From positions 1 to 54,240 of the forward strand of contig NZ_SDVB01000425.1 in assembly GCF_004137355.1 (NCBI RefSeq): a stretch of DNA of 54,240 nt, in the 5' to 3' direction. Below the pieces are notes generated by a model. The model saw nothing but the letters and a program-made list of their open reading frames with translations. It searched no databases and was not told the origin of the DNA. This document shows positions 27,590-34,937 of the stretch, one piece after another; position 1 is the first letter of the stretch, and each line of letters opens with the position of its first letter. The position numbers and the translations under genes are program-made. This stretch comes from Ciceribacter ferrooxidans. GTDB taxonomy: Bacteria; Pseudomonadota; Alphaproteobacteria; Rhizobiales; Rhizobiaceae.

Positions 27590-28387
27590 TCAGCCCTGAT
27601 GGAGTGCCAGCAGTTCAGAATAGGCGGAGAGATTGCTCGCCAGGACCGGATGCCCCCCCAGCAGGGCTTCGCCTTCGACGGGGAAGGGCAGATAGTCGCC
27701 GCCGGCTTCCTTCACGAGGCAGTAGCCCGCCATGCAGTCCCAGGCGCGCATGAAGGGCTCGTAGTAGCCGACGAGGCGGCCCGCGGCGACATAGGCGAGC
27801 ATGAGGGCGCCGGATCCGTTGCGGATGAAGTTGCCGCCGATGCCGAGCAGGCCGGCGATGATCTGTCCGACCCGTTCGGGAGCCACATAGGTATTACAGC
27901 CGATGCCGGTCATCGCGTTCTGGATCGTGCGGGTGGGATCGAGCGTGAGCGGCTTGCCGTTGAGGCTTGCTCCGCGGCCGGCCGCTGCGGCATAGAGTTC
28001 GTCGTCGCAGGGTACGTGCACGACGCCGACGACCGGGACGCCACCGCGAAGGACGGCGATCGAGACGCACCAGGTCGGCATGCCGTTGACGAAAGGCGCC
28101 GTTCCGTCGATCGGGTCGACGACCCAGGTGAAGCCGGAGGACCCTTCGACGTGGCCGAATTCCTCACCGAGGAAGCCATCCCGTGGGAAGGTCGCCGCCA
28201 CCCGGTCCCGGATCAGCGTCTCGACATTGCGGTCGGCGATGGAGACGACGTCCTGGAGATCGCGCTTCGTCTCGATCACGAGACTACCGCGGTTCTCGAA
28301 ATAGTCGAGGGCAAGCCTGCCGGCCTCCTCAGCTATGGACCGCGCCAGCGAAAACCGTTGATCGATATCGGTATCTTGCATGCTCAT
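27590..28387 (-). CDS. Inositol-monophosphatase-family phosphatase
   Basis: The 265-residue enzyme shows the Mg2+-dependent IMPase motifs GEEFG (first metal Glu), VDPIDGTAPF (metal Asp residues), and AWDCMAGYCLVKEAGG (third metal Asp). It hydrolyses a phosphate monoester such as inositol phosphate, histidinol phosphate or a sugar phosphate. It is the last gene of the afu-like operon, 24 bp after the ATPase, and a terminator follows. In that setting it may dephosphorylate the imported compound. A housekeeping suhB or hisN role is less likely because of its location. Confidence 0.9.
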   Translation of the reverse strand: MSMQDTDIDQRFSLARSIAEEAGRLALDYFENRGSLVIETKRDLQDVVSIADRNVETLIRDRVAATFPRDGFLGEEFGHVEGSSGFTWVVDPIDGTAPFVNGMPTWCVSIAVLRGGVPVVGVVHVPCDDELYAAAAGRGASLNGKPLTLDPTRTIQNAMTGIGCNTYVAPERVGQIIAGLLGIGGNFIRNGSGALMLAYVAAGRLVGYYEPFMRAWDCMAGYCLVKEAGGDYLPFPVEGEALLGGHPVLASNLSAYSELLALHQG

Positions 28388-28411
28388 GCTTCTTTCCTTC
28401 GGGTGGAGATG

Positions 28412-29473
28412 TCAGGCCGTGATCAGTGCAATGCCACGGTTCTTGAAAGCCAGTGTGACGTCGGCGGCAGGAGCGAAACTGCGCTCGACGGAATGGTCGA
28501 CGACGAAGAAGGCGCCGACGTCTGTTTCGATCTCATATTCGATGTGGTCGCCGAGATAGGCCGAGTGCAGCACCCGGCCCTTCAGCCCGGGCTCGTCACC
28601 ATCGCCGAGACGGATCGCACCCGGCCGGACCGCGAGCTTCGCGGCTCCGGGCCTCGCACTGTTTCCCGGCAGGTGGTGTTCGAGTCCGCCGACCTTCACG
28701 AGTGCGCGGCCGGCATCGACGGAGAGAACCTCGCAGGCAACGACGTTCGCTTCGCCCATGAAATCCGCGATGAAGGGCGAGGCGGGCGCCTCGTAGAGCT
28801 CGCGTGGTGCGCCGGACTGGGCGATCTCCCCATCCTTCATGACGATGATCCGGTCAGACACGGCGAGCGCCTCGTCCTGGTCGTGGGTCACGTAGACGGC
28901 GGTAAAGCCCAGCCGCTGCTGAAGGTCGCGGATATCGGTGCGCACCTTGCGGCGCAGGCGCGCGTCGAGGTTGGAAAGCGGCTCGTCGAGAAGCAGCACC
29001 TGCGGCTCCAGCACCAGTGCGCGCGCGACGGCGACGCGTTGCTGCTGGCCGCCGGAGAGTTCGGCCGGCAGGCGCCCGCCCATTCCGGCAAGTCCGACGA
29101 GCTCCAGTCCGTGCTCCGCCTTCTCCCGCGCGACCTTCTTGCCGAGGCGGGAGGACTCGAGACCATAGGCGACGTTGTCGAGGGCGGTCATGTGCGGAAA
29201 GAGGGCATAGGACTGGAACACCATCGACACGTCGCGGGCGTTCGCCGGCAGCATGGTGACGTCCTTGCCGCCGATCAGGATGCGGCCGGAGGTCGGGTGC
29301 TCGAGGCCGGCCAGCATGCGCAAAGTCGTCGTCTTGCCGCAGCCGGAAGGGCCGAGCAGGGTCACCAGCGTACCGGGCTCGATGGTGAGCGAAAGATCGG
29401 GAACTGCGGTAAAGGCGCCGAAGCACTTGCGAACGTTTTCGAAGACGACGGAGCCGGGCTTGTGGCTGGTCAT
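28412..29473 (-). CDS. AfuC/FbpC-like ABC transporter ATPase
   Basis: The 353-residue ATPase has Walker A LLGPSGCGKTTTLRMLAG, signature LSGGQQQRVAVARAL, Walker B VLLLDEPLSNLDA, switch His in YVTHDQDEAL, and a C-terminal TOBE domain (LAVRPGAIRLG). It energises the fused permease encoded upstream, with which it shares a four-base overlap (ATGA at 29470-29473). Sequence class covers iron(III), 2-aminoethylphosphonate and sugar-phosphate importers; the neighbours favour the last group. Confidence 0.9.
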   Translation of the reverse strand: MTSHKPGSVVFENVRKCFGAFTAVPDLSLTIEPGTLVTLLGPSGCGKTTTLRMLAGLEHPTSGRILIGGKDVTMLPANARDVSMVFQSYALFPHMTALDNVAYGLESSRLGKKVAREKAEHGLELVGLAGMGGRLPAELSGGQQQRVAVARALVLEPQVLLLDEPLSNLDARLRRKVRTDIRDLQQRLGFTAVYVTHDQDEALAVSDRIIVMKDGEIAQSGAPRELYEAPASPFIADFMGEANVVACEVLSVDAGRALVKVGGLEHHLPGNSARPGAAKLAVRPGAIRLGDGDEPGLKGRVLHSAYLGDHIEYEIETDVGAFFVVDHSVERSFAPAADVTLAFKNRGIALITA

Positions 29474-31701
29474 GCGGTTTTCTCCTGACCGATGGCGACA
29501 GAGGGAGTGCGGGGGCCGCCCGCGACACGATTTTCGCGGCGCAGGCGGCGCTCTCCGACGAGGAACTGGAAACCTGTGATGACGGCGAGCATCACGACGA
29601 TCAGCATCGAGGAATAGGCGATGGCCACACCGTATTCGCCGTTTTCAACGAGGCCGACGATGTAGGACGTCGCCATGTTGTACTGGGCGCTGACGAGAAA
29701 GATGACGGCGCTGATCGAGGTGATTGCCCGCACGAACGAATAGACGAGCGCGGCGTTGATCGCCGGCCTCATCAGCGGCAGGATCACCTTGCGGATGGTG
29801 CGGAAGCTGTCTGCTCTCAGTGTCAGCGACGCCTCATCCAGGCTCTTGTCGAGCTGGCTCATTGCCGCGATGCCGCCGCGCACGCCGACCGGCATGTTGC
29901 GGAAGACGAAACAGGCGATCAGGATGAGCGCCGTACCCGTCATTTCCACCGGCGGGAGGTTGAAGGCCATGATGTAGCTGACGCCGATCACCGTGCCCGG
30001 AATCGCGAAGCTCATCATCAGCGCAAATTCGAAGAGGTTCCGGCCGGCGAATTTTTGTCGAACGATGATATAGGCCGTGAGCAGCCCGACCGCGGCGGTG
30101 AGCGGCGCCGAGACGAGCGCGATCTCCATCGTCGTCCAGAAGGAGTTCCACGCGACGCCGGTCCAGGCGATTCCGCCGTTCTCGAAGCCGATCGAGAAGG
30201 CCCGCGCGTAGTGGTCGAAGGTCAGCGAATTGTCGAGGCCCCAGGTCTTCACGAAACCGCCGAACAGGATCATGCCGTAGACGACCACCGTAAAGATCAT
30301 CCACGGGATCGCCACCGCGTGCACGGCGACGGAGAGGCCGCGCGGCAGGGCGATGTGAACGCCGTTGTCGCCCTTGCCGGTGACGGTCGCGAAATTCTTG
30401 CCGGAGAGCCAAAGGCGCTGCGCGAGGAATGCGGAAAGCGTGAAGCAGAGGAGTACGATTGCGAGCACGGCGGCGCGGGATGGATCGTTTTGTGATCCGA
30501 CGACCGCGAAGAAGATCTCCGTCGACAGTACGCCATGGCTTCCCCCCAGCACTAGCGGGTTGCCGAAATCGGCCATGCTCTCGATGAAGCCGATCAGGAA
30601 GGCGTTGGCGAGGCCGGGTTTCATCAGCGGCAGCGACACGCGAACGAACGTCCGCCAGCGGTCGGCGCGCAAGGTTTGCGAGGCTTCCTCCATCGAAGGG
30701 CTGACGCCTTCGACGACGCCGATCAGTACCAGGAAGGAGATCGGCGTGAACGAGAGAACCTGTGCGATCCAGATGCCGGTCAGACCGTAGAGCCACCGGC
30801 CGGGCTCAAGACCGATGAGGCCGGATATTGCTTCGGTGACGACGCCGGCGCGTCCGAAGAGCAGCGTCAGGGCCAGCCCGATGACGAAAGGCGGTGTGAT
30901 GATCGGCAGGACGGTCAGCAGCCTCAATCCCTTCTTGTAGGGAAAGCGCGTGCGGGTCGACAGAAGCGCGAAGGCGAGCCCGAGCAGGGTCGAGCCGAGC
31001 GCCGTCATGATCGCGAGGAGTAGGGTGCGCCAGGCGACACCGCAACGTTCGCCGCCGGACACGCAGCCGAGGCTCCAGATACCCGGATCCTGGGCGTTGC
31101 GAATGAAACTGTCGGGATTGAAGGAGCCGTCGAAATCCTGCACCGCGCCGACAAACATGCTGCCGATCGGATAGAAGACGAAGACGGTCACCAGAAAGAC
31201 GAGCATGGCGATGGAGCCGACGATGAAGGCGTCGCCCTTCATCGCCCCCCGTTCGGCGAGGCCGAAGGCGACAAGAAGCACGAAGACCATCGACATCAGG
31301 ATGGCGCCGGCACCCATGGAGGGCTGGCCGTCTGCAAGCATGCCGAACAGGTTCTCGCTGATCGTCCAGGTCCAGCCGGTGAAGCCGATCGCAAGGCCCT
31401 GAAGCGAGAGAAACAGGAGCCCGAGGGCCCCGGCGAGAACCAAGCCGCGGCCACGCAGTGCCGGATCGCGGAGGCTGCGGCCGAGGCCTGCGAGGGCGAG
31501 GAACAGCACCACGCCGATGAGCCAGATCTTGCCGTGGTTCGTTATCTGCAGCAGCCCCGGAGCCGTCGCGGCGGTGGAGGGAAAGTCGGCGATCCAGCCG
31601 AAGCCGAAGAAGCCGCCTTCGATCCGGTACCAGGGCACGAGCGTCAGCGCCGCTGCCCCCAGCGCAAGGACGATGTCCAGTTTGCGATTGCCATTCGTCA
31701 C
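29470..31701 (-). CDS. AfuB/FbpB-like fused ABC permease
   Basis: The protein of about 743 residues has two tandem binding-protein-dependent permease units, each with about six membrane helices and an EAA loop: VEGVSPSMEEASQTLRADRW in the first half and MSQLDKSLDEASLTLRAD in the second. An extended N-terminal membrane region precedes them, with several helices before residue 230. This matches the large fused AfuB-type permeases rather than the shorter FbpB form. A GTG at 31701 after GCGAGG is taken as the start; a longer open frame begins inside the upstream hairpin and is not favoured. Inner membrane; pairs with the ATPase directly downstream. Confidence 0.88.
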   Translation of the reverse strand: MTNGNRKLDIVLALGAAALTLVPWYRIEGGFFGFGWIADFPSTAATAPGLLQITNHGKIWLIGVVLFLALAGLGRSLRDPALRGRGLVLAGALGLLFLSLQGLAIGFTGWTWTISENLFGMLADGQPSMGAGAILMSMVFVLLVAFGLAERGAMKGDAFIVGSIAMLVFLVTVFVFYPIGSMFVGAVQDFDGSFNPDSFIRNAQDPGIWSLGCVSGGERCGVAWRTLLLAIMTALGSTLLGLAFALLSTRTRFPYKKGLRLLTVLPIITPPFVIGLALTLLFGRAGVVTEAISGLIGLEPGRWLYGLTGIWIAQVLSFTPISFLVLIGVVEGVSPSMEEASQTLRADRWRTFVRVSLPLMKPGLANAFLIGFIESMADFGNPLVLGGSHGVLSTEIFFAVVGSQNDPSRAAVLAIVLLCFTLSAFLAQRLWLSGKNFATVTGKGDNGVHIALPRGLSVAVHAVAIPWMIFTVVVYGMILFGGFVKTWGLDNSLTFDHYARAFSIGFENGGIAWTGVAWNSFWTTMEIALVSAPLTAAVGLLTAYIIVRQKFAGRNLFEFALMMSFAIPGTVIGVSYIMAFNLPPVEMTGTALILIACFVFRNMPVGVRGGIAAMSQLDKSLDEASLTLRADSFRTIRKVILPLMRPAINAALVYSFVRAITSISAVIFLVSAQYNMATSYIVGLVENGEYGVAIAYSSMLIVVMLAVITGFQFLVGERRLRRENRVAGGPRTPSVAIGQEKTA

Positions 31702-31743
31702 GGCGAACCTCGCTCTCGTCACGTTGGATAATTTCGGGAATGG

Positions 31744-31777
31744 GCCGCATCCGGGCGAGTGTTCTTCCGGATGCGGC
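31744..31777. terminator. 11-bp stem-loop between binding protein and permease genes
   Basis: GCCGCATCCGG (31744-31754) pairs exactly with CCGGATGCGGC (31767-31777). It begins 11 bp after the binding-protein stop and has no U-run. Like the hairpin after tctC, it probably stabilises the binding-protein mRNA and lowers expression of the membrane genes. Confidence 0.65.
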
Positions 31778-31788
31778 AAGTCGTCTCG

Positions 31789-32814
31789 TCAGTTGGCGAC
31801 CGCGCCGATCTCGCGATCCCAGCGCTCCAGCAGCGCTTTGCGCTTGGCCGAGTCGCCATAGGTCTTGAAGTCGTAGTCGATGAGCTTGATGTTCTCGAAC
31901 TTCGGCGCCTGCTCAGGGACCTCGGCGGTCTTGTTGGACGGCAGCTGGAAGGACTTCGCATCCTTCATCCGCGACTGGACTTCAGGCGAAAGAGCCCAGT
32001 CGTACCAGACCTTGGCGTTGTCGAGATTGCGCGCGCCCTTGACGATCGACATCGAGCCGATCTCGTAGCCGGTGCCCTCACATGGGGCCGTGACCTTGAC
32101 CGGGAAGCCTTCCACCGCCTGGGCGACCGCATCATGCATGAAGACGATGCCGATGCCGGTTTCTCCGCGCGCGGCGGCCTTGACCGGTGCCGAGCCGGAC
32201 TTGGTGTACTGCGAGACGTTGGCGTTGAGCTTCTTCAGGTAGTCGAAGGCCTGGTCCTCGCCCATGATCTGCACGAGGGTGGCGAGCGCCGTGTAGGCGG
32301 TGCCGGACGAGTTCGGATTGGCGATCTGGATTTCGCCCTTCATCTCCGGCGCGAGCAGATCGGCCCAGCAGGCCGGTTCCTTGTAGCCCTTCGTCTTGAA
32401 GATCTCGGAATTATAGCCCCAGCCGAGCGCGCCGGCATAGACGCCGACGGTGCGGTAGCCCGAGCTTTCCGCCTGCTTCTGCGCCCAGTCCTGCAGCTGG
32501 TCGAGCGCCGGGGACCTGTATTCGAGCGTCAGGTTCTCGGAAGCCGCCTGCAGGTGCGGGTCACCCGTGCCGGCCCACCAGATGTCGGTCTTCGGGTTGC
32601 GGGCCTCGGCGCGGATCTTGGCATAGGTTTCGCCCGACGACAGGCGGACCATGTTCACCTTGATGTCGTGGCTCTTTTCGAAGTCACCCTTCATCTGTTC
32701 GCAGATGACGACATCGGCCGAGCAGATGAGATTGAGTTCGCCTGCAGCACGGGCCTCGACGGCACCGAGTGCGGTGCCGGCGAAGAGCAGGATCGAGAGG
32801 GATTTCAGTCGCAT
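31789..32814 (-). CDS. AfuA-like periplasmic binding protein 1
   Basis: The 341-residue protein has a signal peptide ending near VEARA. The mature N-terminus is LNLICSADVVICEQMKGDF, with a likely disulfide. TDIWWAGTGDPHLQAA, ANPNSSGTAYTALATLV and FMHDAV...PCEGTGYEIG follow. In the AfuA sugar-phosphate binder the ligand is held by a His-Asp pair and a Glu 23 residues later (recalled, not checked); the same spacing is seen here from HD to the last Glu of CEGTGYE. It lies directly before the permease, separated by a hairpin, so it is the likely transport binding protein. Iron binding is less likely because FbpA-type tyrosine pairs are not obvious. Confidence 0.85.
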   Translation of the reverse strand: MRLKSLSILLFAGTALGAVEARAAGELNLICSADVVICEQMKGDFEKSHDIKVNMVRLSSGETYAKIRAEARNPKTDIWWAGTGDPHLQAASENLTLEYRSPALDQLQDWAQKQAESSGYRTVGVYAGALGWGYNSEIFKTKGYKEPACWADLLAPEMKGEIQIANPNSSGTAYTALATLVQIMGEDQAFDYLKKLNANVSQYTKSGSAPVKAAARGETGIGIVFMHDAVAQAVEGFPVKVTAPCEGTGYEIGSMSIVKGARNLDNAKVWYDWALSPEVQSRMKDAKSFQLPSNKTAEVPEQAPKFENIKLIDYDFKTYGDSAKRKALLERWDREIGAVAN

Positions 32815-32954
32815 GGCTTTCCTCCTGTTGCGTTGCGTCTGACTTATGTTCGGGACGGAGCCGTGATCCTTGCGGGCACGGCCGGGCCCATCGGTGCCGC
32901 GCTGTCGCGGTCCGTTTCTTGGAACTTGGATCGGGTCTGGGTTTCTGCGGGCCG

Positions 32955-33974
32955 TCAGTGGACGGCGAGTATGTCCGTGTCGAAGCGTCTCAATAGCCGA
33001 CTTCGCTCGTCCGGGGAGCCGAAGGTGGCGAAGTCGTAGTCCACCATCTTGATCATCGAGATATCGGGTGCCGTCGCGGGCAGGGCCGCCTTCGCGTTCG
33101 ACGGAACCTGGTTCTGGCCGGCCGCAATCCCCGTCGCTTGACCCTCGGGACTGAGGGCGAAATCGACGAAGGCGCGCGCCGCGTCGAGGTTGTGGGCGCC
33201 TTTGACGATGCTGACGGCGCCGATCTCGTAGCCCGTTCCCTCGCAGGGTGCGACGATCACCAGCGGCGACCCGGCTTCCTTGAGCGTCACCGCATCATGC
33301 ATGAACGATATCCCGATCAGGGTCTCGCCGCGGGCGGCCGCCTTGACCGGCGCCGCGCCGGCCTTGGTGTAGTCGGCGACATTGCGGTCGAGCGTCGCCA
33401 TGAAGCGGAATGCTTCCTCCTCGCCGAAGAGCTGAACGAAGGTCGCAAGGGTCGTGAACGCCGTTCCCGAAGAGTTCGGATTGCCCGACTGAATCAGTCC
33501 GCGATAGGCCTCGTTCGTGAGGTCTCTCCAGCAGGTCGGGGCCGGCATCTTGTACCGGGCCAGAAGCTCGGAATTGTAGGCAAAACCCAGCGCCCCGGCA
33601 TAGACGCCGGCCGAGCGGCCGCCGGACATGGCATTGAAATTCTGCGCCCATGGCAGGAGATCCCGCTCCTCGGACGAAGTGTAGGCAAGAAGAAGGTCTT
33701 CGGACGCGGCCTGCAAATGTGTGTCGCCGGTGCCGCCCCACCAGACGTCCACCGTCGGCCGGTCGCGTTCGGCGCGGACCTGGTCGAGGATTTCGCCGGT
33801 GCTCTTGCGCACCATCGTGATCTCGGTGCCGGTCTTCGCCTGGAAGGCAGCCTTCATCACCGAACACCAGCTCTCGTCGACGCCGCAGAGGACGTTGAGG
33901 GTCGCCGCCGCGCCCGGCTGCATGGAGCAGAGCCAAAGGGCCATTCCCAGACTGATGACGGCGATTGTTTGCAC
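32955..33974 (-). CDS. AfuA-like periplasmic binding protein 2 (possible sensor component)
   Basis: The 339-residue paralogue of the next gene shares nearly every landmark: LNVLCGVDESWCSVM, VDVWWGGTGDTHLQAA, GNPNSSGTAFTTLATFV, SFMHDAV and PCEGTGYEIG, including the HD...E spacing of 23. A GTG start at 33974 follows GGGGAGGA and gives a signal peptide (QTIAVISLGMALWLCSMQPGAAA). A longer frame upstream is not preferred. It is first in the operon, next to the divergent two-component genes, and is 140 bp from the second binding gene. One copy may serve transport and the other sensing, as with PgtC; which does which is not certain. Confidence 0.82.
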   Translation of the reverse strand: MQTIAVISLGMALWLCSMQPGAAATLNVLCGVDESWCSVMKAAFQAKTGTEITMVRKSTGEILDQVRAERDRPTVDVWWGGTGDTHLQAASEDLLLAYTSSEERDLLPWAQNFNAMSGGRSAGVYAGALGFAYNSELLARYKMPAPTCWRDLTNEAYRGLIQSGNPNSSGTAFTTLATFVQLFGEEEAFRFMATLDRNVADYTKAGAAPVKAAARGETLIGISFMHDAVTLKEAGSPLVIVAPCEGTGYEIGAVSIVKGAHNLDAARAFVDFALSPEGQATGIAAGQNQVPSNAKAALPATAPDISMIKMVDYDFATFGSPDERSRLLRRFDTDILAVH

Positions 33975-34098
33975 CTTGACGTTCCTCCCCGGAACCTCCC
34001 CGTTCCGATCCTGGAAGACAGCATGCCAGATCCGGCGCAAGCTGCAATTTGAGAATGGTTACCGATGTTTCGCCGCAGTGCCGAAGGGTGTTGCAGGC

Positions 34099-34116
34099 AT
34101 TACAAAAATTACAAAT
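34099..34116. promoter_or_regulatory. ATTACAAAA direct repeats in the divergent promoter
   Basis: Two copies of ATTACAAA(A/T) with a 9-bp period lie 78 bp upstream of the response regulator and 125 bp upstream of binding protein 2. The AT-rich tandem repeat stands out in GC-rich DNA and is a candidate target of the adjacent OmpR-type regulator. Confidence 0.4.
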
Positions 34117-34193
34117 GTGACGGGCGACCATAACCAGCGATCCTTTGAACATTGCTCTCCGTCCGCCTATGATGGCGCCGGGAGGACTGACGC

Positions 34194-34937
34194 ATGCTAC
34201 AGGAGAAGGTGAGGATTCTGATCGTCGAGGACGATCCGGACATGGCGGAGCTCATCTCCGATCTCGTCGAGGCCGAAGGCTGGCAGCCGGTCACCGCAGG
34301 CTCGGCGGAGGAGGCGGCCAGGCTGCTGGAGCACGGGACCGTTCATCTCGTTCTGGTCGATCACAATCTGCCGGGCACCTCCGGGCGCGCCTTCGCCCAG
34401 CGCCTGCGCGCGCAGACCAGCATGGGCATCGTTATGGTGACGGCCGCGGGAAGTGCGACCGACCGCGTGCTCGGGCTCGAAACCGCCGCGGACGACTACG
34501 TCGTCAAGCCTTTCGAGCCGATCGAACTCACCGCCCGCATCAAGGCGGTGCTTCGACGGACCGTCCCGTCGCTGAAACAGGAAAGGGAAGGCGACCGCGA
34601 GCAGCAGCCGTCATCGTCGCTCCGCCTCGGCGACTGGGCGGTCGACCTCAAGGGCCGCCACGCGGTCTGCCTCGTCGACCGCAGCCGCACGCTGACGACG
34701 GCGGAATTTGCGCTGCTCGAGATCCTGGCGGAGCGTCCGAACGTGCCGGTGAGCCGCGCCCAGATCCTCGATCGCCTCGGGGCGGAGAGCGATCGCTACA
34801 TCGACCGCAACGTCGACGTGCTGATCCTGCGGCTGCGGCGCAAGATCGAACGCAACCCGGATCTGCCGCGTCATATCCAGACGCGCCGGGGCAAGGGCTA
34901 TGTCCTCCACACCGACGATGCCGAGCCGGTGCTGTGA
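34194..34937 (+). CDS. OmpR/PhoB-family response regulator
   Basis: The 247-residue regulator has a receiver domain (RILIVEDDPDM; phosphoacceptor Asp56 in LVLVDHNLPG; YVVKPFEP). A winged-helix effector domain follows (RSRTLTTAEFALLEILAERP, NVDVLILRLRRKIE, IQTRRGKGYVL). The ATG at 34194 follows GGGAGG at nine bases. It is coupled to the kinase gene by a GTGA overlap and diverges from the afu-like operon, which is its probable target. Confidence 0.9.
   Translation: MLQEKVRILIVEDDPDMAELISDLVEAEGWQPVTAGSAEEAARLLEHGTVHLVLVDHNLPGTSGRAFAQRLRAQTSMGIVMVTAAGSATDRVLGLETAADDYVVKPFEPIELTARIKAVLRRTVPSLKQEREGDREQQPSSSLRLGDWAVDLKGRHAVCLVDRSRTLTTAEFALLEILAERPNVPVSRAQILDRLGAESDRYIDRNVDVLILRLRRKIERNPDLPRHIQTRRGKGYVLHTDDAEPVL

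Noticed and set aside
31789-33974. Plain iron(III) transporter annotation for the afu-like operon
   Set aside because: The binders keep an AfuA-type HD...E pattern and lack an obvious FbpA tyrosine pair, and a phosphatase ends the operon; iron remains an alternative but is not the preferred call.
34145-34933. An N-terminal extension of the second histidine kinase through the response-regulator gene
   Set aside because: It is the response regulator read in another frame; the GTG overlapping its stop begins a normal membrane helix.
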